The notes under the pieces are model-generated. The model did not search any database. It was not told where the DNA came from and saw only the letters and a program-made list of their open reading frames with translations. A stretch of 64,000 nucleotides of DNA from G965216255 sp965216255 (GTDB taxonomy: Bacteria > Bacteroidota > Rhodothermia > Rhodothermales > Bin80), in NCBI GenBank assembly GCA_965216255.1, contig OZ244148.1, forward strand, positions 4,030,001 through 4,094,000, written 5' to 3'. Position numbers and translations under genes: made by a program. Below, piece after piece: positions 35,980-43,298 of the stretch (positions are counted from its first letter, which is position 1; every line of letters starts with the position of its first letter).

Positions 35980-37041
35980 TTACGGCCGTAGGAAACGGTA
36001 CCTGAGAATTATCGGGTTGCCGACTTGTCCGTCCTCCAGCTGCTCATTATCGCCTTCGAAGTACGCGTACCCGTCTCGAGTGTCCAATGGAGCGGACCAA
36101 GCCAAAGTGCTTGCGCTAAAGGAATAGTCCGTATGATCCACAATGCCTAGTCCATAAGTACGCTCCCATTCAGGATTGTGAAGACGCTCCGGAATGGGAG
36201 CGTACGTCATCAGATGGACTGACCCTGTTAACTCGAATACGCCAGCAGACCACGTCCCTTCAGCATTGGTAAGACGTTTCTTCCATCCTGGTTCGCCAAT
36301 CAGAAGCATGTCTTGCTTCACGGGCCTATAGAAAAAGGGCTTGAACTGGATCAGGCCTGGGCGTTTCCGCAACGGCTGTGCATCTACGCCTTCCTTCAGC
36401 CTGTACCATGGGCCATCGTCAAAACACGCTATGGCACGGTTTATCCCCGAATAATACTGGGCTGACAAGATGGGAAATTTCGGCGGTGGCAAGTCAATCT
36501 CGATCACAGGCTCGATCTGATCAGAGAAACCAATCACTCGTCGTCCGTCACGTCGAGCTTGTTGCCAAGCGAATATGGTGTCACCTTGAGCGCAAATCGC
36601 CTGCGTTGTCAGGAAGTCGAAAGATTTCTTGCTCACAAGGCAGTTGCCGTCTCTGTCGAAGACATACCCTCTGCTCCCATCAACTGCCACTATGCGATCA
36701 TCACTGGCGAACACGGCGCTATTCACCGAAAATCCGTCTGCCCCCGGAGCACATTCATCGATCACCATCTCACTCAGAAGGGCCCCTGTGAGGGAAAACA
36801 GGTACACGCCCTGCCCCACTTCATCCGAAACCAAGAGTTCTTCCGATGAGCTAACGTCGAGATGCGTGATCCTGCCAAGGAGCACCGCCGGGTCTAATCG
36901 GATGGAATCTTCGAAGACAAACAGATCGTCGAATTCCATTCGACTACTTTCCAAGACGCTCACGGCGTCCCCGTCCGTTGCACAACCTCCCCAAGCACAG
37001 ATGGCCGCCGCCATGATCAATTCAAAGCAGCGGTGAGGCAT
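35980..37041 (-). CDS. Six-bladed beta-propeller lipoprotein
   Basis: A 353-residue protein with a lipoprotein signal (AAAICAWGGCATD; lipidated Cys near residue 20) and repeated beta-blade units such as LGRITHLDVSSSEELLVSDE, VYLFSLTGALLSEM and IVAVDGSRGYVFDRDG. This is the pattern of the Bacteroidota 6-bladed-propeller lipoproteins that occur beside short secreted peptides (NVEALA-type). Located at the outer or inner membrane surface. A start at 37014 is an alternative. It is the middle gene of a three-gene operon and has a relative at 41712-42794. Confidence 0.75.
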   Translation of the reverse strand: MPHRCFELIMAAAICAWGGCATDGDAVSVLESSRMEFDDLFVFEDSIRLDPAVLLGRITHLDVSSSEELLVSDEVGQGVYLFSLTGALLSEMVIDECAPGADGFSVNSAVFASDDRIVAVDGSRGYVFDRDGNCLVSKKSFDFLTTQAICAQGDTIFAWQQARRDGRRVIGFSDQIEPVIEIDLPPPKFPILSAQYYSGINRAIACFDDGPWYRLKEGVDAQPLRKRPGLIQFKPFFYRPVKQDMLLIGEPGWKKRLTNAEGTWSAGVFELTGSVHLMTYAPIPERLHNPEWERTYGLGIVDHTDYSFSASTLAWSAPLDTRDGYAYFEGDNEQLEDGQVGNPIILRYRFLRP

Positions 37042-37066
37042 GACTCTGTTGTCCTAGGCTTCCGAT

Positions 37067-37333
37067 TCAATCGCAGGTTATACAACCCATGCTTGTTTCT
37101 GTTGAACAGCAACTGTTCTCCCCACAATCGCCTTCGCACCTTAGCTCCCCGCATTCGCCTTCTTCACAATCTGCGCTCCTATCCAGGACGATGGCGTGAT
37201 CAGGCCTAGCCCTAGCAGATACGAGTTCGGGATTAGGCATGAACAGCGAGAAAGCAAGAACCGCGCACACGATGCCTGTGAGTGCGCACAGCAGGCGAGA
37301 TTTCCAGTCGCCACGGGTAAACGTGTTTAGCAT
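37067..37333 (-). CDS. Secreted/anchored cysteine-rich peptide (88 aa)
   Basis: An 88-residue precursor. A hydrophobic segment (LLCALTGIVCAVLAFSLFM) is followed by a linker and a C-terminal 34-residue tail containing eight Cys, from DCEEGECGELRCEGDCGENS to the final CITCD. The tail is acidic and could bind metal or form disulfides. The start has a strong ribosome site (GGAGG, 8 bases upstream) on the minus strand. It leads an operon with a propeller lipoprotein and a thioredoxin-like protein. Its upstream region is AT-rich with an inverted pair CCGCATA/TATGCGG (about 37365-37400) that could be an operator. Confidence 0.65.
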   Translation of the reverse strand: MLNTFTRGDWKSRLLCALTGIVCAVLAFSLFMPNPELVSARARPDHAIVLDRSADCEEGECGELRCEGDCGENSCCSTETSMGCITCD

Positions 37334-37545
37334 GATGAGAGACCTCCTTTGAGTTAGTGCTCACCGCATAATACTTATTATCTGACCAATATATGCGGTA
37401 TGTAATCCCGCATTATTCACATAAATGCAAAGTCGATGTTCGAAGGCAGGCGTAGGGCGTTCGTAAGCTCTTGATCCCACCTTATTGAGGTACTGTCAAA
37501 TTTTGGGTCTGAAGGGCGCCGGGGCATGGGATTGGGGAATGAGAA

Positions 37546-37752
37546 TTAGGCGGCCTGTCTGTTTACTTCTACGCTATACTCGTGCGGGGTTGTCTCCAAT
37601 ACACGGATGAGCAGCTGCGATCCAGTCAGCCTCCGCCAGCGTTTCTCCGCTTCCCAGCACAGCTTGTAGACCATGTGCGCCGTGGAAAGGCGCTTCTTCC
37701 TGGTGGGTGCGAATCCCACGCAATATCTGTCGTTCCAATTGGTAGCGGCCAA
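37546..37752 (-). pseudogene. IS256-like (Mutator) transposase, C-terminal fragment
   Basis: The frame contains TAHMVYKLCWEAEKRWRRLT and GSQLLIRVLETTPHEYSVEV, resembling the last helices of IS256-type transposases (...W-E/x-A-xKxWRxL-G...). The start codon is TTG and upstream sequence in this frame has a stop, so only the 3' end survives. Nearby GTACTGTCAAATTTTGGG (37490-37507) could be the terminal inverted repeat. The assignment is tentative. Confidence 0.5.
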
Positions 37753-37873
37753 AGCGGTTTATGGAGGTAACGACATGGATTGAAGCACTTTGGTAAAGGA
37801 TCCCATGGGTGGTTCAGCGAACATGCAGGCCGGAACGCGTAGTGCATGCTGAGCAGGCCTCGAAACAAGTTAT

Positions 37874-37985
37874 GCATTCACCCGGGCAAAACCTTCGCAG
37901 GCTCCGGTTTTGCCCGGGTGAATGCCCTTGCCCTGCGGGGCTGTCGGTGTCTACGACACCGATAAGGAAGCGCGCCCGGGCACTG
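37874..37985. other. Predicted origin of transfer (oriT), copy 2
   Basis: A perfect 20-bp inverted repeat (37874-37893 and 37906-37925; GCATTCACCCGGGCAAAACC and its complement, loop of 12) is followed by a second inverted repeat TCGGTGTC/GACACCGA (37944-37951 and 37955-37962, loop TAC) and then TAAGGAAGCGCGCCCGGG. The second repeat plus TAA..GCGCCC is laid out as in IncQ-type oriTs, with nicking expected just past GCGCCC. The first repeat may be a terminator protecting oriT or a relaxosome protein site. Confidence 0.68.
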
Positions 37986-38013
37986 TGTCCGCCAGCTCCC
38001 ACAGGCCAGGATC

Positions 38014-38382
38014 GTGCTCATGTCAGTTGATTCCGCTGCCGGCCAGGCCGGAACGCCCAAAGGTGGGCGTCCCTCTCTTTCGGCAGAACGCCGTCGCAGG
38101 CGCTGTATCTACGTCGCGGTAAATGACAGCGAGTATGCCCGGATTGCGCGCGATGCCGCGGCCTGCGATCGTCCGGTGGCGGCGTACGTTAGGGAGGTGG
38201 TGCTGGGGCATGCGCTGACGCCGAAGGCGGACAGGGCTGCAGCGCGTGAGCTGCACTATATCGGCGTCAACATCAACCAGCTGGCGCGTATGGCGAACCG
38301 GACGAAGCGCTTGGTGATGGCGCATCGTCTGGAGCAGCTGCTGCAGGAGCTCGAGGAAGCGAAGGCGGCGCTACTAACGTGA
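38014..38382 (+). CDS. mobC: MobC relaxosome accessory protein
   Basis: A 122-residue protein. A basic N-terminus (GGRPSLSAERRRRRCIYVAV) is followed by a ribbon-helix-helix-like region (NDSEYARIARDAAACDRPVA) and the MobC signature ELHYIGVNINQLARMANRTK. It ends with a helical tail (LEQLLQELEEAKAALLT). MobC binds oriT and helps the relaxase melt it. Its stop overlaps the relaxase start (GTGA), so the two are coupled. This is the only intact mobC in the window; copy 1 has a 17-base deletion. Confidence 0.88.
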   Translation: MLMSVDSAAGQAGTPKGGRPSLSAERRRRRCIYVAVNDSEYARIARDAAACDRPVAAYVREVVLGHALTPKADRAAARELHYIGVNINQLARMANRTKRLVMAHRLEQLLQELEEAKAALLT

Positions 38383-40022
38383 TAGGCAACGTCACTACGG
38401 GGAAGGACTTTCGCGGCTTGGCGCGGTACCTGACGCGCCGATCGGAGCGTGTGGCGTGGACGGGCACGCGCAACACGCTGGCCGAGGATGGACGCGGCGC
38501 GGCCGAGGAAATGGAGTTGATGTCGGAGCGGTCTACGCGCTGCAAGAAGCCGGTCTACCACCTTAGCCTGTCGTGGCCCGCGGAGGATGCGCCGACGCAC
38601 CGGGACATGGAGGATGCGTGCGACGCGGTTCTGGAGAGGCTGGGACTGTCGGAGCACCAGGTCTTTATGGTGGCGCACAGCGACACGTCGCATCCACATG
38701 TGCACCTGATGATAAGCCGCGTGCACATGGAGACAGGCAAGGCGTGGAGTACAAGTCACGACTACCGTCGCATCCAGTCGGAGCTGCAGGAGATAGAGCA
38801 GGAGCGAGGCTGGCAGATCGTGCCGAACAGGGAAGAGCGTCCAAGGCAGCGTGCGCAGGAGCTGTCGAAGGGAGAGATCCGGGAGGCTGGTCGCACGGGA
38901 GAGCGGCCGTTTGTGGAGCAGGTACGCGATCGCGCAGGAGAGCACGTAGTGGCGGCGCGCACGTGGGGCGAGCTGGTAGGTGCGCTGCAGGGAGAGGGGC
39001 TGCGGCTCGAGGAGCGGGAGCGGGGCCTGGTGGTCACGGACGGAGAGCGTCACGCATCGATGTCGAGGGTGAGCCGTGCGGGAGGCCGTCGCCGTCTGGA
39101 GGAGAAATATGGCCAGACGCTGGCGGCGTACTTGCAGGAGATGGAGCGTTTAGGCAGGAAGCGGGGGCGTTTGCGCCGCGGCGACCGGGGAGCTCCGGAG
39201 GGATATCGCAGGGTGCGGCCTCGTGCGCGTACGCTGTCGGAGCGGCGCTCGGAAGGGACGGCCTACGATCGGATGCGTCGGCATGTCCACAGACGGGCGC
39301 AGCGACTCTTCAAGGGTAATGCCGTGCTTCGCAGGCTGCATGTGGATGTACAGGTATATCTGCAGATACGCGAGCGAGAGAAGGATCTGGAGCATGCCAG
39401 AAGAGAGCACGCCGCGGTCCGGGAAAGATGCCTGCAGGTGACCCTGGCAGATAGCAAGGCTGCAGATTTGTCATCCCGCTTTGACCGAAGTCTGGGGCGG
39501 GCATACGCGTCTCCTGAGCGGGCGCGCAGGGTGTTTCTGGCTACGGCACAGAAGTGGGGCCGGGATTTCGCTTCCGGGGAAATGGAGCGCAGTCCAGAGC
39601 GTTTCGGGATGCTCCGGATGCAGGAGCAGCGCAAGTTCTGGGGTTTTGTGCGGATACTGGATCCGGCACAGGCGCGTCAGGGGGCGCACCAGGCGGCAGA
39701 CGTGGGATTACGGTATTTGGAGGTGGAGCGCCGCCAAATGTCGGCAGTGGAGCGGAAACTGCTATGGGATACGGAGGCCCGGCTTCGGGGCGGGGTACAG
39801 GAGCTGGAGCGGTGCGTGAAGGAGCTGCCGGACCGCCATGAGCTCTTATGCCCCGTAGGTGATCGCATGGCGGAGCTGGATTCCGGGCAGGAACGGCTTA
39901 TAACGCGGGCGACAGGAGACAAGGCATGGCGTACGATTCATGATGTGGCAGGACATGCTCTCAAGGTGCGGGAACGGCTTCTGCAACGGAGTCTCGAGCG
40001 CGGGAGGGGACTGGAACGGTAG
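38379..40022 (+). CDS. mobA: Relaxase (MobA-like, Relaxase family), copy 2
   Basis: A 547-residue relaxase nearly identical to 23770-25401 over the first 500 residues: the same N-terminal Tyr region (FRGLARYLTRR), the same H-D-T-x-H-P-H-V-H metal motif and the same charged tail. The C-terminus differs (RTIHDVAGHALKVRERLLQR) from copy 1. With an intact mobC and a perfect upstream inverted repeat, this is the copy more likely to be functional. It needs a helper conjugation system in trans. Confidence 0.9.
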   Translation: MIGNVTTGKDFRGLARYLTRRSERVAWTGTRNTLAEDGRGAAEEMELMSERSTRCKKPVYHLSLSWPAEDAPTHRDMEDACDAVLERLGLSEHQVFMVAHSDTSHPHVHLMISRVHMETGKAWSTSHDYRRIQSELQEIEQERGWQIVPNREERPRQRAQELSKGEIREAGRTGERPFVEQVRDRAGEHVVAARTWGELVGALQGEGLRLEERERGLVVTDGERHASMSRVSRAGGRRRLEEKYGQTLAAYLQEMERLGRKRGRLRRGDRGAPEGYRRVRPRARTLSERRSEGTAYDRMRRHVHRRAQRLFKGNAVLRRLHVDVQVYLQIREREKDLEHARREHAAVRERCLQVTLADSKAADLSSRFDRSLGRAYASPERARRVFLATAQKWGRDFASGEMERSPERFGMLRMQEQRKFWGFVRILDPAQARQGAHQAADVGLRYLEVERRQMSAVERKLLWDTEARLRGGVQELERCVKELPDRHELLCPVGDRMAELDSGQERLITRATGDKAWRTIHDVAGHALKVRERLLQRSLERGRGLER

Positions 40023-40055
40023 ACACTTGGTCATCACGGTTTCCCGGCAGTTCTA

Positions 40056-40349
40056 TCAAACGGTGACCACTTCGGGAACGAGAGGCTGCAAGTCCTGCAA
40101 CCGATTACGCACGGCGAGCAGGAGGATAATGACCGGGACAGGCAAGGTATCCGGGTTCTGTTCGTGTTCGAATCCTTGATCCACGGTCAGGAGTGCATCA
40201 AAGCCGTGTTCGGCTGCAAGTTGCAGCAGGTGGCCGTTTTGGCTTTCGGCCCATCCCATATCCTGGACCGTGTGCATCCTGAATAGAGGAGAGAAGGATG
40301 CAGCGAGCGGCCTGGGAATGGCTTTGTTAAGCAGCAGCTTTGGGGGTAT
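40056..40349 (-). CDS. DUF5615 (Mut7-C/PIN-like) toxin, start codon uncertain
   Basis: The frame from about 40349 reads PPKLLLNKAIPRPLAASFSP, then LFRMHTVQDMGWAESQNGHL and a stretch including ALLTVDQGFEHEQN, typical of DUF5615 toxins (first strand KLLLxxxIPRxL; later acidic D-x-x-F). No ATG/GTG/TTG precedes the first strand: an in-frame TAG is just upstream, then ATA (40347-40349) and CTG codons. Either a non-standard start is used or the start has mutated. The ATG at 40277 would remove the first strand and is probably not the real start. It overlaps the end of the DUF433 antitoxin gene. Confidence 0.6.
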   Translation of the reverse strand: MPPKLLLNKAIPRPLAASFSPLFRMHTVQDMGWAESQNGHLLQLAAEHGFDALLTVDQGFEHEQNPDTLPVPVIILLLAVRNRLQDLQPLVPEVVTV

Positions 40350-40578
40350 GGCCTACCAGTAGCGCTGTAGCGCGTTCGAGCACCTGGACGGCCTGCTTTC
40401 GGGATACGGTGGGGAAGTGATCCAGGAATTCGTCGAGTCGGTCGCCGGCTTCCAGGTACTCCATCAGGATGCGCACCGGCACTCTAGTGTCGGTGAATAC
40501 CGGTGTACCTCCCAGAATTCCGGGATCTGTTTTGATGAGAGGGTCGGTCACGGCTGAGTCCTCTGTGGGAATGTGCAT
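40327..40578 (-). CDS. DUF433 (VapB45-like) antitoxin
   Basis: An 83-residue protein from ATG 40578. The DUF433 signature is complete: DPLIKTDPGILGGTPVFTDT, RVPVRILMEYLEAGDRLDEF and LDHFPTVSRKQAVQVLERA. It is a winged-helix-like antitoxin normally paired with DUF5615. The toxin frame overlaps its 3' end. An upstream in-frame start at 40698 exists but its product lacks family similarity and runs into repeat R1. Confidence 0.82.
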   Translation of the reverse strand: MHIPTEDSAVTDPLIKTDPGILGGTPVFTDTRVPVRILMEYLEAGDRLDEFLDHFPTVSRKQAVQVLERATALLVGHTPKAAA

Positions 40579-40684
40579 TCCTGGAAACGCCGTCAGGGCG
40601 TGTGTGGATTCCACCGGCAGTGTCGGGGGGTAACCAGCCCCGTCATTTCCGTCAGCGTTGGCGTTTCCGGTGAGGTAACAGCCG

Positions 40685-40830
40685 CTCAGATCGTGCAAAT
40701 AGTCTCTGGACGTGTCATAGTGTGACGGAGGCCGCGAGAGCGGTGCGTGAGGAGTCCGTATTGGGCCATAAATGGCCCGTAGAGGCCTGCTTCGGCAACT
40801 ATGCCCGCATTTACGGGAACGCTATGAAAG
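40685..40830 (+). repeat. Dispersed repeat R1, copy c
   Basis: Contains CAGATCGTGCAAATAGTCTC, GGACGTGTCATAGTGTGACG, GAGGCCGCGAGAGCGGTGCG and the palindrome TTGGGCCATAAATGGCCC, aligning with copies a and b. It lies just upstream of the DUF433/DUF5615 pair. Bases 40831-41369 otherwise hold a DUF433 fragment and R1 copy d. Confidence 0.65.
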
Positions 40831-40919
40831 CGTCACAGCGCCCGTTTCTGGCCTTCTGCTAGGCCCTTACATTACATCGTCTAGTTCCCGTATTTAGCCG
40901 CGTAACGTTGACTAGGGTG

Positions 40920-40992
40920 TTACTTGAGGCACACCGGTATTCACCGGCACTCGAGTGCTGGTGCGGATCCTGATAGAGTATCTGTAAACGGT
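40920..40992 (+). pseudogene. Inverted fragment of a DUF433 gene
   Basis: The plus strand reads GTPVFTGTRVLVRILIEYL, then a TAA. This is a diverged copy of the GTPVFTDTRVPVRILMEYLE segment of the intact minus-strand antitoxin gene about 450 bases away, in opposite orientation. Only 24 codons remain. It shows an earlier inverted duplication or a second antitoxin gene lost from this site. Confidence 0.7.
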
Positions 40993-41144
40993 GCATCTCT
41001 TAGGTGTTTCTTGCGGGTATGATGAAACCAAACGGCTGTTTTTCAGATGGAGGAGCAGATTGCGGCGGCAAAGGGGTTCCCATAAGTATGCGCCGATTAG
41101 AGCAATGAAGCCTTTTAGTAGCTCCAAGTACCTGCAGGATTCCA

Positions 41145-41225
41145 TCCATCTTATTTTCGGATCGTAAGGCGTAATAGCGAAACGCTGGATTTGGCGCGTA
41201 TGGCGACAATGACTGGGGTACAGGG
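41145..41225 (+). repeat. Dispersed repeat R1, copy d (partial)
   Basis: GTAATAGCGAAACGCTGGAT followed by TTGGCGCGTATGGCGACAA matches the R1 subsegment seen on the minus strand of copy b (CAGTATAGCGAAACGCAGGA, TCTGGCGCGTATGGCAACG). Only this subsegment is present. Confidence 0.55.
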
Positions 41226-41369
41226 CACGACCGTATAAAAGGACGCGTGTACGCATGGCACCCTTCTTTGACATCTTCACATAGACTTCACACGTAGTGA
41301 TCACATGTGGCCGTGCACATTCCGTATGCTGGCGTCACTTCCACCATCCTTAGCGAGGTTCACGTAACG

Positions 41370-41609
41370 ATGAAACAGCGTATCCGACAGATGATAGGCG
41401 TGGCGTTGATTCTATTTGTAGGATCAATTCCGCTGCACAGTGCTCCGACCAAGCTCAAGTGTGATAATGGTGACTGTGTAACAGTCCTTGTCACTTCCGA
41501 TGAAGGCTGGTCCATGTCAATCAATTGCGAAGACAATGACGGCGGGTTCTGGTCTGGTGATGGTTCGTGGGCGGGCACGATATGTGGCGTTGAGGTTAAT
41601 GGCGGATAG
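41370..41609 (+). CDS. Small secreted peptide precursor (79 aa)
   Basis: ATG 41370 begins a signal peptide (RQMIGVALILFVGSIPLHSA) followed by a mature part of about 50 residues with four Cys (KLKCDNGDCVTVLV, INCEDND, GTICGVEVNGG). It is short, acidic and Gly-rich, like the NVEALA-type peptides of Bacteroidota. It lies 100 bases upstream of a six-bladed-propeller lipoprotein gene, repeating the layout at 37333-35980. No family name is certain. A longer frame from 41307 is rejected because it lacks a signal peptide at its start. Confidence 0.6.
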   Translation: MKQRIRQMIGVALILFVGSIPLHSAPTKLKCDNGDCVTVLVTSDEGWSMSINCEDNDGGFWSGDGSWAGTICGVEVNGG

Positions 41610-41649
41610 TGCAAGTGGTCTCATAGCACACCTGCCATAAGAGATTCCC

Positions 41650-41685
41650 GTGTGCCGTTCGTTCTTGACAGAGCGGGCGGCACAC
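41650..41685. terminator. Hairpin between peptide and propeller genes
   Basis: GTGTGCCG (41650-41657) and CGGCACAC (41678-41685) form an 8-bp stem around a 20-base loop. It precedes a good ribosome site (GAAGGAGAA) of the propeller gene. It could be a partial terminator that makes the peptide more abundant than the lipoprotein. Inference. Confidence 0.4.
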
Positions 41686-41711
41686 ATACTTAATACCCTA
41701 GCGAAGGAGAA

Positions 41712-42794
41712 ATGACAGCTAGATCTTCTAGTGGCTTTCGAGGGTCCATGTGGATAGTTGCTTTGGTGCTAAGCCTAGTGGCATGTCAAGGCGAGTCCAC
41801 ATCCGTTGTCAGAGGAACGGCCTCTCCTCATATCGACAGTTTGTTGGCTGTAGCTCCTCAGATCTTGGTCAACATGGATGGCGTGGAGGATGTCTGGCTT
41901 GCTGAGATGGAGGTTGGCCTATCGCGTGACACGTTGGTACTAGGTACAGCAAGCGGTCTGACCGCTATAGGAGACAGCATTTACATCGCTGATGGACAGG
42001 CTGAAGCCATCCTGGCGGTCAGGCCAGATGGTTATCTGCAAAGGCAAATTGGTCATGGAGGTGAAGGTCCCGTGGAATTTTATGGACTCCACGAGATTCA
42101 CTATAACGGTTCCTTCGTCTTTGCACACGAAAGGGGGCATCGCATTCAGGTGCTTACGGACAGGTTTGAATTTGTTAAATCCATACTGATTCCCCAATTC
42201 GGGTTTCTGAATACGGCAGTAACCTTCGCTCATTTGTATGTCCCCTGTCCCAGGGATAGTTATTGGCTAGTCTGTATTCGAAGCGCCTCTTCGCCTTTTG
42301 ATTGGCGCGAAGAGGGCCTGCTCCCTGTTCTGGATCTTCCTGATCGCTCGGGCGAAGAAGCATACGTGATGGCTGTCTCACCTGACGGTAGCCTGACGGC
42401 TGCAGGCTATGCGGGATTCCCGTTCATATTTGTCTACGACAGCAATTTCGAGCACGTCCGCACGATCCGATTCGATGGTGACTTTGTCAGAGATTTTGAG
42501 CCTGTGATCACGATGTCAGGAGCTCCTGGAGCTGGAACCAGGATCTTCTTTGATGGGGTGTTCTTCTTGGGCAACGAACATTTGGCGGCTGTAACAAGAC
42601 CTGGAACGTATATCATTAGTGTCTCCAGTAACGACTACCGGCATGTCAAGACAATTAAGTTCCAACTACTGGGTGGCTCAGGGGATAGCTCAGACAAGAG
42701 TATCCGGGTTGATGATCTGTTGCTGCATGGAGATCATTTGTATGTGACCTCGTTATTCGAGGAATACGTCTACCGGTATCCCTTCAAGTTATGA
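41712..42794 (+). CDS. Six-bladed beta-propeller lipoprotein
   Basis: A 360-residue protein with a clear lipobox (ALVLSLVACQGES, Cys near residue 25) and propeller blades including LTAIGDSIYIADGQAEAILA, VRPDGYLQRQIGHGGEGPVE and FVFAHERGHRIQVL. The G-x-G-P-x-E-F run is typical of the Bacteroidota 6-bladed propeller family. A ribosome site GGAG lies 6 bases before the ATG. It pairs with the small Cys-containing peptide upstream, as in the minus-strand operon at 37.3-35.4 kb, but has no thioredoxin-like partner here. Confidence 0.75.
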   Translation: MTARSSSGFRGSMWIVALVLSLVACQGESTSVVRGTASPHIDSLLAVAPQILVNMDGVEDVWLAEMEVGLSRDTLVLGTASGLTAIGDSIYIADGQAEAILAVRPDGYLQRQIGHGGEGPVEFYGLHEIHYNGSFVFAHERGHRIQVLTDRFEFVKSILIPQFGFLNTAVTFAHLYVPCPRDSYWLVCIRSASSPFDWREEGLLPVLDLPDRSGEEAYVMAVSPDGSLTAAGYAGFPFIFVYDSNFEHVRTIRFDGDFVRDFEPVITMSGAPGAGTRIFFDGVFFLGNEHLAAVTRPGTYIISVSSNDYRHVKTIKFQLLGGSGDSSDKSIRVDDLLLHGDHLYVTSLFEEYVYRYPFKL

Positions 42795-42958
42795 TTGCGG
42801 GTACACCTCACCGTGGCCCGATTTCTGGACAGCGGTTTGGTTACGTCCGCATGAGAACACGCCTGCGGTCCGGGGCCGCAAGGCTGTCGCTGTGCTGCAG
42901 GGCAAAGGCCATCCCTTGGTGCCAAAAAAAGTGAGACCCGGAGGGGAGGCTCCAAACG

Positions 42959-43144
42959 ATGACGGAGTTGATCGTAAACATTTTCGTGTACGGCGACGGA
43001 ACGCACGTTAACTCCATCGGCTGGCGCGTGTACAAGAAGGTTGGGAGCTACGAGGAACTGACGAACTTCCTGCAATCGAGGGTACATGCACGACCATCGG
43101 AGCGCGCAACACGAATATCTGGAGAAACCTGTTCTGTGACGTGA
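42959..43144 (+). CDS. Unrecognised 61-aa protein
   Basis: ATG 42959 is preceded by a strong purine-rich ribosome site (CGGAGGGGAGG, about 8-10 bases upstream). The peptide begins MTELIVNIFVYGDGTHVNSI, then GWRVYKKVGSYEELTNFLQS, and looks like a compact alpha/beta fragment. The last 15 residues are low in structure, so it may be the 5' part of a longer gene cut off near 43090. No family recognised. Confidence 0.4.
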   Translation: MTELIVNIFVYGDGTHVNSIGWRVYKKVGSYEELTNFLQSRVHARPSERATRISGETCSVT

Positions 43145-43154
43145 CTTCGAGACC

Positions 43155-43298
43155 ATGGATCGCCTGAATCCGTTTGCGCGCGCGCTCGCTGCTAGGGGCA
43201 TCGTGGGTGAGAACACCTTCTACTGCGTGACACCCATCGTGAACGGTGAAGTGGTACCAGATGGCGGCGGAGAAAGGACACGCTATTGCGCAACATAA
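43155..43298 (+). pseudogene. 5' fragment of an unrecognised gene, fused into the Sel1 gene
   Basis: ATG 43155 opens a 47-codon frame, MDRLNPFARALAARGIVGEN, TFYCVTPIVNGEVVP, which then runs into the Sel1-repeat sequence out of frame and stops. The Sel1 reading begins at a GTG inside it (43246) with no signal peptide. I read this as a fusion of the 5' end of one gene with the interior of a Sel1-repeat gene. Confidence 0.4.

Larger units (their letters stand above)
37872..39890 (+). repeat. Direct repeat, copy 2 of the oriT-mobC-mobA block
   Basis: Near-identical to 23281-25290 and in the same orientation. This copy keeps an intact mobC and a perfect version of the long inverted repeat. Homologous recombination with copy 1 would delete or excise the 14.6 kb between them, leaving one block behind. 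Confidence 0.9.
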
